DNA of 64,000 nucleotides from contig NC_061869.1 of NCBI RefSeq assembly GCF_907164915.1, forward strand, positions 45,071,771 to 45,135,770, given 5' to 3'. The translations under genes and the position numbers were made by a program. The DNA comes from Impatiens glandulifera. Lineage: Eukaryota; Streptophyta; Magnoliopsida; Ericales; Balsaminaceae. Below, piece after piece: positions 23,346-37,050 of the stretch. The stretch's first letter is position 1. The number at the start of each line of letters is the position of its first letter. Below the pieces are notes generated by a model, which searched no databases, was not told the origin of the DNA, and worked only from the letters and a program-made list of their open reading frames with translations.

Positions 23346-24696
23346 CTCAACCCGTGACTTCCCATAAACTGGATAGAGATAAATGTCACCTACTTACAAG
23401 AACCTTTGAATAGAGTCAATCTAATAAGACTATTATAAATAAGTTTGACAACGTTCAACATTAATACTCTGACTAATATTCATTCTAGCTAAAACTGGTT
23501 GGGTAACTAAATAAATAAACAAATGAACCTAATTAAATAAACTAGTAATTGCTATTTGACTAATTAAGCTGTTATATAATTTCAATAGTAAAATATAAAA
23601 TTTAGTAAATGTCTATACTAGAAAAACATCAGAATATTATGTTGTAATTGGTAGTAAGACCTAGTTGATAGAATATCATCAGAGCTGTCAATTGTTGTGT
23701 TCGACATCTAATATATATTTTCAAAATCTAGATTCACAAATTAAAATTCATATATTCAACAAAGGTGATGAAAAAAAGAAGGAATGTTACAATGTCATTG
23801 AGTTGTAGCCACACTGTTATTGTAATGCAAAGCTCTTAAAACGTTCTCAAAAGCGATTTGTAGTTGTTTATGGAAATACAATGAATCAGTGTAAGAATGA
23901 GTTCTTTTTTTCTCCTTTTTTTTTTACATAAAGAAAGTTTCAAGTAATAAAGTACTATATATAACAATAATTATATATTTTTTTACATGGTGTGTAAGTT
24001 GAATGTTGTTGATTGAGCTTTTGTAGTTAATTGAGTTTTTAAAAAAAATAAAGAGAATTAAGCAGTTAAGTAAAATAATTAATAATTTTATTTTATTATT
24101 AATATATTATTTATTATTAATTTATTATATATTTAATTAAATTAATAAATGAGAGAAATAATTAATTAAATTAAAATAAAATTATTGAGAGAGAAATAAA
24201 TTTTCGATTATAATTATATTATTTGTTTGATTTAATTTGTAAAGTAAATGTTATGATAAACTTTTTTACCGTATTTTTTTTATAAGTTTTATTTCATTGT
24301 TACTCTATAATAATTAGATTGTGCAATTTATTAATATAAAATATTACTATTATTTATTTTAAATTGTCTCATTTTTAATATTGAAAATAAATTTTAATTT
24401 TTTTAATAAATAAAATAGAATAAATTATTAAGAGATAAATTATTAAAATGCGTTTATAGTGGTGTGTATAATAATTTAAAAAAATGAATATTTTTAATAA
24501 TAAAAATTAAAAAGAGAAATTATTAAGTATTTTTTAATAATAATAATTTTAAAAAATAAATATATTAAACGCTTCATATTTAAGAGAGAGAAAATATAAA
24601 CATTGAGGAGAGATAAATTATTAATGGAGATAAAAAAGAAAAATAAATGTTATACTTAATCATCAATTTAATCATTTTCAGTAATTTGCTACCCCT

Positions 24697-24818
24697 TTCT
24701 TTCCCTATCATCACTCTTTTCACAACTATATTACTAGGGATAAATGACAATTTTAGAACTCTAGTTAAAAAAAAATTCTCAAAATTTTCTTTCCCTATCA
24801 TTACTCTTTTCACAACTA
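24697..24818. repeat. 30-bp direct repeat pair
   Basis: 'ctttccctatcat.actc' plus 'ttttcacaacta' occurs at about 24698-24727 and again at about 24788-24818, 90 bp apart. Confidence 0.8.
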
Positions 24819-25330
24819 GAGTTTTTTCCCTAGAGCCCAAACTGCATCAAAACATCTCTCTTGAACACATCTCACGTCATGACTTCTTTATGGTTGTGCT
24901 GCTGAAGATATGACTCATACCACATTTCTTGCTTCACCAATAAAGTAAATGGATTAATGTCAAGTTTAGTTGTATCATTAGTCATGTCCACCCTAAAGAA
25001 CTACTTAGTAGATATAAGTCAGCCCTCCATATCAGTCTCATCGAAACGAGAAAAATCAACCTTGGTGAGTCGGGTTAGAGAAATATACTATTGGCCATGA
25101 TGGAAGGGCTTATTTAGGGGAGGGCCATGGTAAGAAACATCATCATAAGCCCTGGTGCGGGGAATTTGGTCAAGAACCGATCCACCACCTTCTATGGATG
25201 TCAATCTTTCTTCTGTGCCATTGAACCTTCTGTCCATATTATTACTTAATTCAGTCATGTTTTGTTGTAAGGCAACTTGCATATAAGTTGATTGTTTGGT
25301 CAGGCCTTCAATTAGGCTTTCAGGGCATCC
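24815..25330 (-). pseudogene. Ty3/gypsy gag remnant
   Basis: Minus strand reads, from 25282, MQVALQQNMTELSNNMDRRF and TEERLTSIEGGG, an N-terminal coiled-coil-like gag segment. Then, after a spacer, RLTKVDFSRFDETDMEG, FFRVDMTNDTTKL and YLQQHNHKEVMT.DVFKRDV follow. This is the order of plant retrotransposon gag (K.DFP.FDG.D..GW, ..FF.V......K, W......W..F...). Stops replace expected Trp codons in at least two places. No pol follows on either side. Confidence 0.75.
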
Positions 25331-25363
25331 ATCTCAGGTTATTATCGGGTTTCTATCATCTCA

Positions 25364-25403
25364 GAACCACATGACTTTAATAGCAACCACATGACTTTAA
25401 TAG
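25364..25403. repeat. 20-bp tandem duplication
   Basis: 'aaccacatgactttaatagc' is present twice in direct succession. Confidence 0.9.
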
Positions 25404-25409
25404 CAAGTT

Positions 25410-26215
25410 GTTACAACTTAAATCTGTAACTAGAGTTACTAGTTATTGATTTAAAAGACCAAAGGGAAATCTGTGTTCAAAGTACAACGAAAAAATTATG
25501 AGAAGAAGAATTTAAAAATTATAAGAAAAGAAGAAACAAAGATAAAAAGAATATTATTAGTATATACATAACAGTCCAAAATAGAGAATGAAATCAAAAA
25601 AATACAATTGAAATAAAAAACTTTTACAAAGCTTTTTATTTATCCCAATAAAGAAGTGAGTTCAGCATATATATATATATATATATATATAATTGAATTT
25701 CCCCAAAATATTTAGTTACAATAGCTACTAGAGAATTAACTCAAATCAATTTTGCGAGTAATAAAAAAATCAGAATCAAAACAGAGTTATAGAACATAAA
25801 ATATAAACCCCACAACAATATTTAGCCCATGTGTATAATTGTGTATTGGATGGTGAGATTCTATTCGAAATTTAATATATTTAAATCTTAAGAAAAATAT
25901 TTGAGAACAAAACCTTTTATTTATCTATGGAGAAGTGAGTTGAACTTATATTGCCTAAATGCTCAATTAGACATGGGAGGTAGGATAGTAACACTTTGAT
26001 TCAACAAATTTAATATTTAAATCTTAAGAAAAATGATTTGAGATATTTTTTTTTTCCAAAACTAAATTAAAATTGAAGAGATATATTCTTTTCCCAAAAC
26101 TAAATTAAAATTGAAGAGATATAATTACAACAACAAACACATGAAATTAAGAACTAATCACGAAATTATTAAAAGGTAGTTAGGGACACTAAACGCGTTT
26201 AGACAAAACATAGGC
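25410..26215. other. Upstream region of the ankyrin gene
   Basis: AT-rich, with a (TA)n run at 25668-25692 and a short tandem duplication of 'actaaattaaaattgaagag' at about 26060-26120. No clear TATA box was pinned down. It presumably holds the promoter of the ankyrin/PGG gene. Confidence 0.5.
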
Positions 26216-26332
26216 GTGGAATATCGAAGGCAGAGAGGAAAGAGGAAGGAGAGGAAGCACCAGAGACTTCCAAGTTCCAACTTCTCATCCGAAAGACAGA
26301 ATATTGACTTCCACGCAGAATTCTCAGTCGAA

Positions 26333-29212
26333 ATGGACTCCAAGTCTCTCCCGTTCATCACACGCCAATCGTTATTCTTCGCTGTCCGATCTGGCGACCT
26401 CAACTCCGTGAAATCCCTATTTCAATGTGAAGGTACTACTGATCCAGCTTCCGTCTCCGCTCTCATGGCGCTTCAGAACGACGCTGGTGAAACAGTTCTG
26501 TACATAGCCTCCGAAAACAACTTTCTAGATGTCTTCAGTTTCTTGCTCAAGTTCTGTGATCTCCAGACTGTTAAGATCAGGTCCAAATCCGACATGGATG
26601 CTTTTCATGTCGCTGCGAATAGAGGCCACTTAGGTACCGCTCCACTCTCTTTGTGATCTCAAATCCTGATTTATCTCATATATATATAGATAATTAGTTG
26701 GATCTAAGACTTTATTAGGTAATTAAGTATTTGAGCTGCATCTCATCTCTTGAAACTAGATTCAGGGAATTGTGATTATTTTTTACTGCTTTCCTTTGTT
26801 TTTTGGATTCTTAACTCGAGTTCAGTTGATATTTATTTGATGGGAATAAACACATTGAGATTCCTTATCTGTAAACATAAAATAGGCACGAAATTATAAG
26901 GAAAAAACTCTTTTTCTTCATGAATTTGCATCAAAAGCTGGTTTTGCTTCGTTTCGTTAGCTTCCCGAACTTTTAAAAATGGCTCAAATCACTTCTCTGC
27001 ACTTGTTTTGGTTAATTTCTTTATATGAACATTTTATTCAAATATTGAGTTCTGTTAATGATTTAAGAACATAACAAATTTAACCAATAAATGAAGACAT
27101 AAGAAATTTGAGCTATTTTTAACAATAGAGAAAGCAAAACGAGTCTAGCACAAATCGAGCCTTTTATGCAAATTTAAGAAGTAAAATATTGAAATATTGA
27201 AATTCAATACTTGGTTGATTCAAATCTTAAAATGTTGGAACTAGAAGAATATCAACAAAATTATAGGTAGAAAACATTCTCAAATGTGAGAACTTGTTCG
27301 ATCAAAGATCTCTCTCACAATTCTCACCAAGAATGGTTGAAGACCAACTCTCTTTCTCTAAAAGAATAATGCAAAAATTCTCACTTATTTGTTGTTATAG
27401 AATCTTTACCATGAATGCACACATGTTTGTCAATTCAAGACAAGATATCTAATTTCCTACAATTACTGTTTGTTTTGATACATCAAAAAAATAAATACAT
27501 TATCTTAGGACTTGGATTTTTAGACTCTGTATTGCACCTATTGTCTTTGACTCTTTAGTTTAGTTTGTCTGATGAAAGATGACTTTATTTGATTTGGTTT
27601 TGGTCCAGAAATTGTGAAGGAGCTTTTAGCCAAGTGGCCAGATCTAAGTCGATCATGCGACTCCTCAAAAACGAGCCCACTTTATTCAGCTGCCGAGCAT
27701 GACCATTTGGTTGTTGTAAATGCTATATTAGATACAGATCCTACTGCTGCACAGATAGTGAGAAAAAACGGAAAAACTGCCCTTCATAATGCTGCAAGGT
27801 ATGGACGTATCCGAATTGTAAAAGCCCTAATTAGTAGAGATCCAAGTATTGTAGCCATTAAAGATAAGAAGGGACAAACAGCACTCCATATGGCTGTTAA
27901 AGGGCAAGACATTAGTGTAGTTGAGGAAATCTTGTTGGCAAATTCTTCTATACTCAATGAACGTGACAAGAAGGGTTGTACAGCTTTACATATGGCTACA
28001 AGGAAGAGCCGCTCTCAGGTATATATATTCTCTTCTTTCTTTTCTTTTCTTATCTTTTTCTCTTGACTATTATGTTTAAAAACTGTTTTTGTTGTAGAAG
28101 TTGAGTTTTATCGCCGAAAACATGACCTGAACCCTTAGATAGGAAAATCAAATTCCATTCATTCTATAGACTCTAGTTATACTCTTGGATAAGTGTAGAT
28201 GTGATTAGGTATGGCAATGGGACCAAGTCCTGTTCGGTTCCTATCATTCTATAGACTCTAGTCTCTAGTTATACATTGCAAATGTTCGGTTCCTATCATT
28301 ACTCTAAATTAATATTTATAATGTATGTGTTTTTTAATCATGCAGATCGTGAGCCTTCTGCTGTGTTACACGTCAATAGAAGTAAACGCTGTTAACAAAG
28401 AGAAAAAGACAGCCATGGATTTATTGGATAAACTCCAATATGGCGAACACAAATCAATAATCACAGAAGTCCTAACCGAGGCAGGAGGAAAGAATGCTAG
28501 ACACCTAGGTGAAACCAACGATGCAATCGAACTAAAAAGAACCGTGAGCGACATCAAACACGAAGTCCATTCCCAATTCATTCAAAACGAGAAAACAAAC
28601 AAACGAGTCTCCGGAATCGCCAAAGAATTAAAAAAGATCCATCGCGAAGCGGTTCAAAACACCATAAATTCCGTAACAGTCGTCGCGGTCCTATTCTCCT
28701 CGATTGCATTCCTAGCCATATTCAACCTCCCCGGTCAATACCAAACGACGGGAGAAGCCAATATATCACATACCCTCGCATTCAGGGTATTCTGTCTTCT
28801 GAACGCGACCTCACTTTTTATATCGCTAGCTGTTGTTGTCGTGCAAATTACGTTAGTGGCCTGGGATACGACTGCCCAAAGGCAGATTGTTTCTGTTATT
28901 AATAAGTTGATGTGGGCTGCTTGTATGAGCACTTGCGGGGCGTTTTTATCGATTGCGTTTGTTGTGGTTGGGAAACAGAGTTCTTGGATGGGGATAACTG
29001 TCACGGTTATGGGAGTGCCCATTCTTGTGGCGACTATTGCTAGTTTGTGTTATTTTGTCTTTAGACAGCATTTTGGGGGGTTTAGGAGTGATTCTCATAG
29101 AAGGATTAGAAGGGCAAGTGGAAGTAAGTCTTTCTCTTGGTCACATTCGGTTAATATTTCGGATTTGGAAGAAAATAGTTCGGATCGGGAAAAGACTATA
29201 TATGCCCTTTGA
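26333..29212 (+). CDS. Ankyrin-repeat/PGG-domain membrane protein, ITN1-like
   Basis: Three exons, 26333-26633, 27609-28018 and 28346-29212, join in frame (1578 nt, 525 aa) with GT/AG introns of 975 and 327 bp. The N-terminal half carries ankyrin repeats (GETVLYIASENN, KTALHNAARYGR, QTALHMAVKGQD, CTALHMATRKSR). The PGG domain follows at about residues 339-371 (NTINSVTVVAVLF..LPGQY). Four predicted membrane spans lie near 346-364, 384-406, 428-446 and 452-476. This is the layout of ITN1 (INCREASED TOLERANCE TO NACL 1) and relatives, plasma-membrane proteins linked to salt/ABA and ROS responses. I chose the ATG at 26333 because it begins MDSKSLPF next to the first repeat. An in-frame ATG at 26216 would add 39 basic residues and cannot be excluded. 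No damage seen. The ITN1-type family assignment is firm; orthology to ITN1 itself is not. Confidence 0.93.
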
Positions 29213-30900
29213 AGGACCTATGGGGCTGGGTGTATTTGTGTAATTACTCATCAACGTTTTGGTGATATTGGTGTTGTGACTTGTGTTTTATTCCTCGATG
29301 TATTATCACTGTATAGGTTTTGTATTTATTCTAATTCAGAAAATAAATTTAATTGATATTATATAATAGAGTCAATTGTGTTCGACTCATATTTATGTAT
29401 TTAATCTTGGGATAGGGTTTTGTATTATATTAATATTTGATTTTGGTAATAGTCAAAAAATTTTAGGGTGAATGTCAACACAGGACAAGAAAATGATATA
29501 TGTAAAACATAATTTAAATGGCATTACTCTATTGCTCTCAATATGTAACTTAAAACAGAAAACCTTGCATAAATTTTCTTAAAATATTATGTATAATTTT
29601 TTTTATTTTTTTTTGTTAAAGTCTGTGAAATTTAAAAAGCAATCATTTTTAATAAATTTAAGAATAATTTTGATCATCATTTTTTTTAAAATAAATTTAA
29701 ATTTGAATATATACGAGATTGTACGCTTTTTTCCCCGCTCACAATCGCTTTTCTCGATTTGAAAAACATATTCTATGAATTCGTGTTTAAGGCGGTTTGT
29801 ACGATTCGAAATTGGTCGGCCCCATGTCTTACATTTCTTTCGAATTCTGAATGGGACGAGGAATCAAAATGCTAAACTTGACCCTTGCACTTTTTTAGAA
29901 AAGATGTTTTTAGTCGATTACTTTGCTAAGTCACGCGGCTTATATTTCTCTCGAATCTCGTAAAATAAAATGATTTAAATTGAGATGAGGAAACAAAATA
30001 AAACTTAGCAATATTTAGACATAGTTTTGGATCTTTTTAAGAATCGCCACTCAGTTATTTCTAGGAAAAGTAAGAAAGAAAAGTTTTAAAATTTCTTTTG
30101 AGCTTGGTGCTTGGTTACGTGTGAAAAATGATCTTTTGGTGCTATGGCCCACATGCCCGTTCGAAAGGACAATCTCTACTACAAAACAAATTTAGAATTT
30201 TTGTTTTTATAATGACAAGTTACACATATTTTATTTAATTTAAATAAATAACATAATCTTGTTCATTTCCTTACCTATGACCTATTCTAAGATTTAAAGG
30301 AGACACGCTCTTTCCGGTCCTAACATGCATATATAGACTAAGACATTCAATAAATAAATGTTAATTTAGGTAAGAAAAAGTACATATAGTGTAAGTGACA
30401 AAATATGAATCGAAAACCAATGAATAATTTGAGAAAGAAATGACTTAAACCTACAATATGTCTAAAAATTAATGTTAGTACATCATAAATTCAGAAATAA
30501 TTCAATGACCATCTTTAAATTTTCCTCATATTTTTCGGACACATGTAGCAAAAGTAATGAATTAGGTGCAAGCGATTAAAAAATCTGAACAACTCCGTCC
30601 AGAATATTTTGTTTTGCTCTTCTTGAGTTTCTGTTCTTGAGCCACAACTAAAAAATAGAGCTCATCTTTCAATCGTCAACAAGAGAGGCACATTGTCTAT
30701 GATTTCAAGGTAAAACAAATAGCAAAATCTCAGAACAAAGTGCTTGGTTCTGCGAATAATCAATGACCACGAATGTGCTTATCAACCGACAATCGTAATA
30801 AATCAATGAATACAAACATAAATTAGAAACGAAGAACGATCGAATCAAAGATGAGCACAAGAGAGAGATAATCAATTGAAAATCAAAATTGTACTAAATT
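29213..30900. other. 3' flank of ankyrin gene and possible gypsy LTR debris
   Basis: 29213-29700 is AT-rich and should hold the 3' UTR and polyadenylation site. From about 29720 base composition changes. The string 'gaatcgccactcagttattt' with 'ggaaaagtaagaaag' (30040-30080) resembles the AGTCGCCACT-type sequence of plant Ty3/gypsy LTRs, so 29720-30900 may be LTR or 3' noncoding remains of the gypsy element that follows. Confidence 0.4.
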
Positions 30901-33900
30901 TTTCATAGAAACCCTTTGACCTCCTCATTACGGGGCACTAACATGACAGTGATAGCCTCCACTTTGCTAAGGTCTACTTCAATACTGATTTGTGTGATTA
31001 TGAATCCCAACATTTTTTCAGCTGTTACTCCGAAGGTGCACTTCTCTAGGTTTAATCTTAGTTGGAATTTCCTAATTCTTTGTTAGAATTTCTAGAGGTT
31101 CTGAAGATGTTCCTCTCAGTCCTTTGTCTTGACGATCATGTCGTCCACATACACTTCAACATCTTTATGGATCATATCGTGTAGAATCATAGTTGAGGCC
31201 CTTTGACCGAAAGGCATAACTTAATAGCAATATGTTCCTACTTTACTTATAAACGTCTTCTTCTCTTTATATTCCAAAGCTATGAGGATTTGGATATATC
31301 AAGAGAATTCATCCATAAACAAAAGTAACTTATGCCTTGTCGCAAGATAAACAAGAATTTCGATGTGTGGCAACATAAAGTTGTCTTTAGGGCTCGCTTT
31401 GTTGACATCACTATAGTGCACGCATACTCGTATCTTTCCGTTCTTTTTGGCCACGAGCACCACATTAACAACCCATTTTGGGTATTCAACAACTTCTAAA
31501 ACCCTTCCTCTAGTTGTTTTTGAACCTCATCTTTGACCTATTGGACTATGTCATTCCGCATCCGTCTAAGCTTGTTCTTCACATGCCTTGCATCAGGATA
31601 GAGTGAAATGTAATGTTGAACACACTCGGGATCAATGTCTGGCATGTCTTTATAGAACCATGAAAACACATCTTTATTTAGTTTTAAAATTTCAGTTAAT
31701 GCTTGACGTTAACTTTTATTTAGACTTTTTCATATTAAAATGATTTGAGGATAGTCTTTGGTGTTTACGAAACAGGGTTGTGATAAAAAAATGCTCAATT
31801 TTTCGTTCTCTTGCCACGATTAAACGATCCTAAATTTATTTTGACCGTCTTTTCGGTGGATGATATTTTCGTTATCATGATAACAATTCATTTCAAAAGT
31901 CATTTATGAGTCATATGATGATTTTTTGGACAAGTCATCTACTTTGAAATTTCTTGTTCATTGAAAACGTTAAAAATATTTACGTTCGTCTCTAGATCCT
32001 CAAAAGAGAATGAAAGAAAGAGTGATGTCAGTTTTATCAAAAGTAAGAGGGAGATACAATTTTCAGAGAACTATTTTGAGACAACCTCCTATATTTCTAA
32101 ATTTCTACGATTATACGTTCGCGCATTCGTGACACGAGTGGTCCTCTTAGCTATGAAGGGATTACCATCATCCTTGCTTGTTCCATCAGAAATAGAGTAA
32201 TTTAGACCTTGAGAGAAGTGTCCATCTTAGGACTTTCTTTGGGGATCACCTTCAACTCCTCTTTGCTCTTGGATCTCGTCTTTGTCTGGCTCGAACATCT
32301 TGGACACACCTTCCAATTCTCTACCTTGACCTGCAACTTTCCACATGTTCATGTAAAACAAGAAATTAGGTTTATGGAGGAAATCAGAAAAGATTTCAAG
32401 ACTGGGTAGGCATTTTAGGGTTGCATAGTTATGGAATGGTTCTAAGAACTCGAAACATAGCACGTCCTCTCCCTGTTTCACAAATTATCCATTTAATGTG
32501 GGCGGGATCGGAATGTGCACATTGTATATCTCTCCGGTCCTCCATCTTTCACCGTAACCTAGTTCATACCCTACACCAAATTTCTTTAGCTTCCTACTTT
32601 CATGTATGGTAAGACGGATCCTGCACAAATAGGACCTAAACCCGTCCCTGGAAAATACCTCTTCATGTGCATCATGTTCCAAATAGAGAAACCAAAATAC
32701 AAAAATCAGGTTGTTCGGAATGATTATCTTTTGCGAATACTATACTGATCTCAAAGCCATTGAGTTCGACTTCTTGAGAGATTAATGAACTGCTTACCCC
32801 GTCGTCGTGTACACTTCACCGTCAACTGTGATGATTTTGTTTCCATGCATAAATCTAAGCTTTTGGAGGAGTATTAATGCTACTACTTTAGCCAAGGGCA
32901 ACCATGGTCTTCTGAGAATCAGATTTTATGATGTTTGCATATCAATTACACAAAAGTCTAGCTCGAATGGCAATCCGACCACCTTGATGATTATTTTCAA
33001 ATTTCCCATAATATTTTGTTTAGAACTATCGAAGTCCCTCACGCATAAGTCAAATGAGAGAATTATGTCTTTGGCGATGCCAAAATTTTAAAGTGTCCAT
33101 CAAGGAGAATGTTCAAAGTTGAGCATGTATCGACTAGGGTCATAGGAATAGTTTTCCCTTCCATGTGAATAGAAATGTATAAGGCTCTGATATGGCTTGG
33201 CCCATAGTTCGGTAAATCAGCATCGTCAGAGTTGATCATGTGGCAAGTCGGGCTTGTAGATATCATATTCACTAACTCTTTCGGAGTAGTGTCTACTAAG
33301 ATGTTGGCCTTTCTCAACTCATTCAAAACCGCTTTTCGGTGCTCTATAGAATACATAAGAAGTTTCCATATCGAAATATTCGCATTAGTCTTTCTGAATC
33401 GATTGAGCAGACTATCTCCCGGATTCAGCGGTCTCGATTCATCTATTTTCTTTTATCTGCCGCCCTTTCAATATTTGTCAAATTTTCAAATGTAGTTGTT
33501 TTCATACAAGTTGGCCCGAAGTTAGTCCCGGTCCTGATGGTGCTAACATCAAATCTCGCATCATATGGGCTTACTTCCGTCTCTTCCTCAACCCACCAGT
33601 CATAATTCTGAGTTGGCATTTCTTTATCTATTTTGGTTGTCTGTCTTTCAATTTCTTTAGTCTCGATTCCTTCGTAATTTCTTGCCTGGACCTACCATCT
33701 TTGTCGTCTCTACACCTTAGTTAGATTAATTGTTTCATCATATTTGGCTTGGACCAACCTTGTATCCTCTCATCTTCCCACTAAATATTATTTAAGACCA
33801 ACTTTTCTTCAACATCCAGATTCATTTTTGTATCTCATTTATTTGGATTCCATGCGTTTGTGATTTCTTTCCTGGACCGACCTTGTTTCTTTGTCAATCC

Positions 33901-34488
33901 ACCAATAATTATTTGATATAGCTAGGTCCTAGACTAGCCCTTGACCTTTTTTTTCTGACTCTTGCTTAGTCACGTAGATGGTCGATTCATCAACTCAGAT
34001 CATTTCCATCAATACTTTAGGAGAAAACAATGACTTTTCTTCCCAAATCATATTGATCGAATGCTTGGGTAGTGGGTTCTTAGTGGTGTTGGGAATATGA
34101 ATAATCCTTTAGTTGATTAAATATTGCATTTGATTCTTAATTAAGTGTGTTGCAGTAGTCCATTCCATGTCCTTTTATTTGGTGAAAATCGCACCATGCA
34201 TCCACCCTTTTACCCATCAGTGCTCTTCCTGGTTGGGGAGTCTAGACTTCAATTAAGTTTCAGTTCAACAATAAAATTAAAAATTTTCCTATAAGTCAAG
34301 CTAATGCTGTCAAATTTTTGGTATGTTCTTTCATCAGGTTGTCTTGCCGGAATCTGATTTTTCTCTTGGTTATCCCGCTTCTCATTATCAATCCGGGGAG
34401 GCTTGGCTCTCATTTCAGTTGCTTGCCAAGTATCTGCCACAAAATTCAACTCCGGTTTAACTTTTGGTGCACGAGTATTACCATAGTG

Positions 34489-35813
34489 TGTTAAATTAAG
34501 TTTAAGTTGGAAATGGGGGAAATTGTTAAATTTGGAAAAGGGGGAAATTGTTAAATTAAGATAAAGGGAGAAATCGTTAAATTAATTTGAATTATGAAAT
34601 AAGTTTTAATTGATTAAAATAAATTTAGGATAATTAAAATGAACACGCATGATTTTGATGAATAAATAAACTAAGTTCAGCAATGTGTTACTGCGCAGGT
34701 AAAATCAAAGATTCGCTGGCAGCAGAGTTGCTCAAACAACAGAGTTCACTGGTAGCAGAGTTGCTCAAACAGTAGAATTGCCATCAGCTGAAGACTCGCT
34801 AACAACAAAGTTGACATCAGATGAAGACTCGCTAACAGCATAGTTTCCATCAGCAGACTTGCTATTAGTTGAGCTGCTCCATCAGCAGAGTTCGCCAATA
34901 GGAGAGTAGCTTATCAGCAGAGCTGATCAATAGCTGAGTTCGCTATCAGCAGAGTAGCTCATCAATAGAGCTCATCAACATCTAAGTTCTCTATCAGCAG
35001 AGTAGCTCATCAATAATTTGATATTAGTAGAGTAGCTCATCAGCAGGGCTTGCTATCAGCTGAATTCCACATCATGTGAATGCCTATCAGCTAAGTCAAG
35101 TAGTTGAGCACTCATAAACTACAATACGATAAAATATATAACCAGGTCTCTACTCTGACTTGAAAAATGATAAATAAATATTTCATTCGTTTGCGCACTA
35201 AAATCCCGTATGCCAGACATACGACAAATGTACCGTTGTCACGTATCGACAAAATAGATTCGACCGTTTCCATGCCTCAAGTATATAAAAAGGCATTAGA
35301 GAACAACGGTGAATTCTCTGGTTTTCGATTATCTCTCACCGTTCATTTGCAAGTGACTACGTTATGCATACATGAGACGATATACATTGAGTGATTACTT
35401 TACCTGTGTAAGTTGAATAGATAGTCGTCTATTCAACATGATAGTGTGAGAGCTAGAAGTTCAGACATGAAAGTGTTAAGACTTGTGATATGAGTGGGTT
35501 TGTTTAGCGTTTATACAAATCAAAGTCTTCTAGTGGAATTCTTTTGGAAATAAAAGAAGGGGTGACGAGTTTTATCTCCGAACATCCATAAAATCTTGTG
35601 TTTTCTTTTCTTTTCATTTTTTCATTCATTCTTATATATGTCGCTTCAAATCCTGCAAGCATTTTCCGCACTTGAAATCGTTCAAGAGCTTTCTACAATT
35701 TGTCCAAGAATAGAAACATATTTTCAATTCTTAACAAGATTAAAATCGTATTTAAGTGAAAGCTAGAACAACGATATTCAACCCCCCTTTTACTGTTGTC
35801 TTCGATCCTAACA
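34489..35813 (+). mobile_element. Solo LTR (family L1), inserted in gypsy gag
   Basis: 1325-bp LTR with TG..CA ends (TGTTAAATTAAG at 34489, GATCCTAACA to 35813), flanked by identical TAGTG target copies (34484-34488 and 35814-35818). U3 holds imperfect 'gctatcagcagagtagctc' repeats (34700-35090). A TATATAAAAA box is at 35282-35291, and R/U5 contains 'agaaggggtgacgag'. No internal region remains, so it most likely arose by LTR-LTR recombination. The same R/U5 sequence recurs, inverted, at 38568, 40030, 52200 and 55154. Confidence 0.93.
35282..35291 (+). promoter_or_regulatory. LTR TATA box
   Basis: TATATAAAAA inside the solo LTR, at the expected U3/R junction about 520 bp before the LTR 3' end. 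It probably marks the retroelement promoter. Confidence 0.6.
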
Positions 35814-37050
35814 TAGTGGTTAGTCTTTTTTGAAGGTTGTGTCAGCTTGTAACTCTAAGGTTCCTTGGCATATGCCTCGTCTAGATTTGTACCAATTCGA
35901 ATTAAGTTCTCCATATCCTTAAACGTTTTCAATGTAAAACCAACACTATATTTCGGATTCAGACTCTCGATTATCAGGTTGATCTGTTGAATTTTAGTTG
36001 GTGGGGATTTAATGCTAGAAGCTAATGATTTCCAACACTCGATGAATGTTAGGAATGTCTCGTTTTCCCCATTCTTCACGTGCTTTAATTTCTTCTCTAG
36101 TCATTTATGGGTTATGTACATGTCGAATCTCTTAATGAACACATTAGCCAATTCTCTAACGATCTTGAATCGAGTAATGTCATTTTGAAAGTACCAGGTT
36201 AATTCCGAGTCTTCTAGGTATCGAGAAAAAATCTTTAGAATGGTGATCGTGTCTAGACTTAAAGGACCCGTTGCATCTAAGTACAATGTCATGAACATCA
36301 ACGGGTCTTTGTTTCCCAAATACTTTCTTAGATTGGGAAGTTGAAGATCGTGGGGAGAGAGGTCTTCTCGACTTCATTTAGCCTTTCATCCCAATGTTTA
36401 AAGATCATTGGACTGTTCTCCTTTCTCATCAAGTTTACCTGAGCTTGCATCTCTTCTTGTGTGATTTTTATATTAATCATCATCTGCTCATACTTCCCTT
36501 GATAACCTCCATGGGGCATTCGGACAATCGGGACTATCTGCCCATGAGTTTCAACATACTCCCAAGCTTAGTTTGCTCTAATTGATGCATCGTCTGGTAC
36601 ATACTCTGATTCATAACATGACGACTCAACCTCATCTTTTATCACAAAGTTAGGGGCGGGTGTCAAGTTTGTTCAGTTGACCCATTCGATAGATAGATTA
36701 GGATTGTGGGCGGAAGTGTTATTGGTATTAGCTTGAGGATAGAATTAGGAACATTTACATGACTACTTCGAAACTCTATGGTCATGATTTCAATTTGGGA
36801 AACCATCTCTTTGAATGTAGCTTTCATGTCCTGCATCTTAGTTCTTAGTGTATTGGTGCTACTCCCTTCAGCCATATCAGCATTTTGGAATCTTCTAATT
36901 TCCGGGTCTCTTTTCCGAAATGTCGTGACTTTCTTTGATGGAATGCAACCTATGTCAACAAGAAACGAGATTAGGAAGGAATGTACTAATGTTTTAGAAC
37001 TACTTGAGTCATTGTTATGCACATACGCGTCTTAAACAAGAATAGACATC

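Larger units (their letters stand above)
30903..37050 (-). mobile_element. Decayed Ty3/gypsy retrotransposon (Tat/Ogre-like), gag to reverse transcriptase
   Basis: Reading on the minus strand, gag starts near 36890 (MAEGSSTNTLRTKMQDMK). It continues with GPLSLDTITILKIFSRYL, LTWYFQNDITRFK (36319-36101) and FLTFIECWKSLASSI..DEAYAKEP (36079-35855). After the inserted LTR it resumes at 34449 (NFVADTWQATEMRAKPP). The retropepsin region is at 33300-33063 (IRALYISIHMEGK, TLVDTCSTLNILLDG), where the usual DTGSS/DTGAS reads DTCST. A G-patch-like linker (KKFGVGYELGYGERWR) lies at 32600-32560. RT runs 31700-30920: DMPDIDPECVQHYI, PKWVVNVVLVAKKNGKIRVC, ASPKDNF, GTYCY.VMPFG and the catalytic YVDDMIV. RT stops at EEVK near 30905; RNase H and integrase are missing. 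Stops and frameshifts are frequent throughout. Confidence 0.88.

Noticed and set aside
28366..29022. Minus-strand and alternative-frame open stretches
   Set aside because: Shadows of the third exon of the ankyrin/PGG gene.
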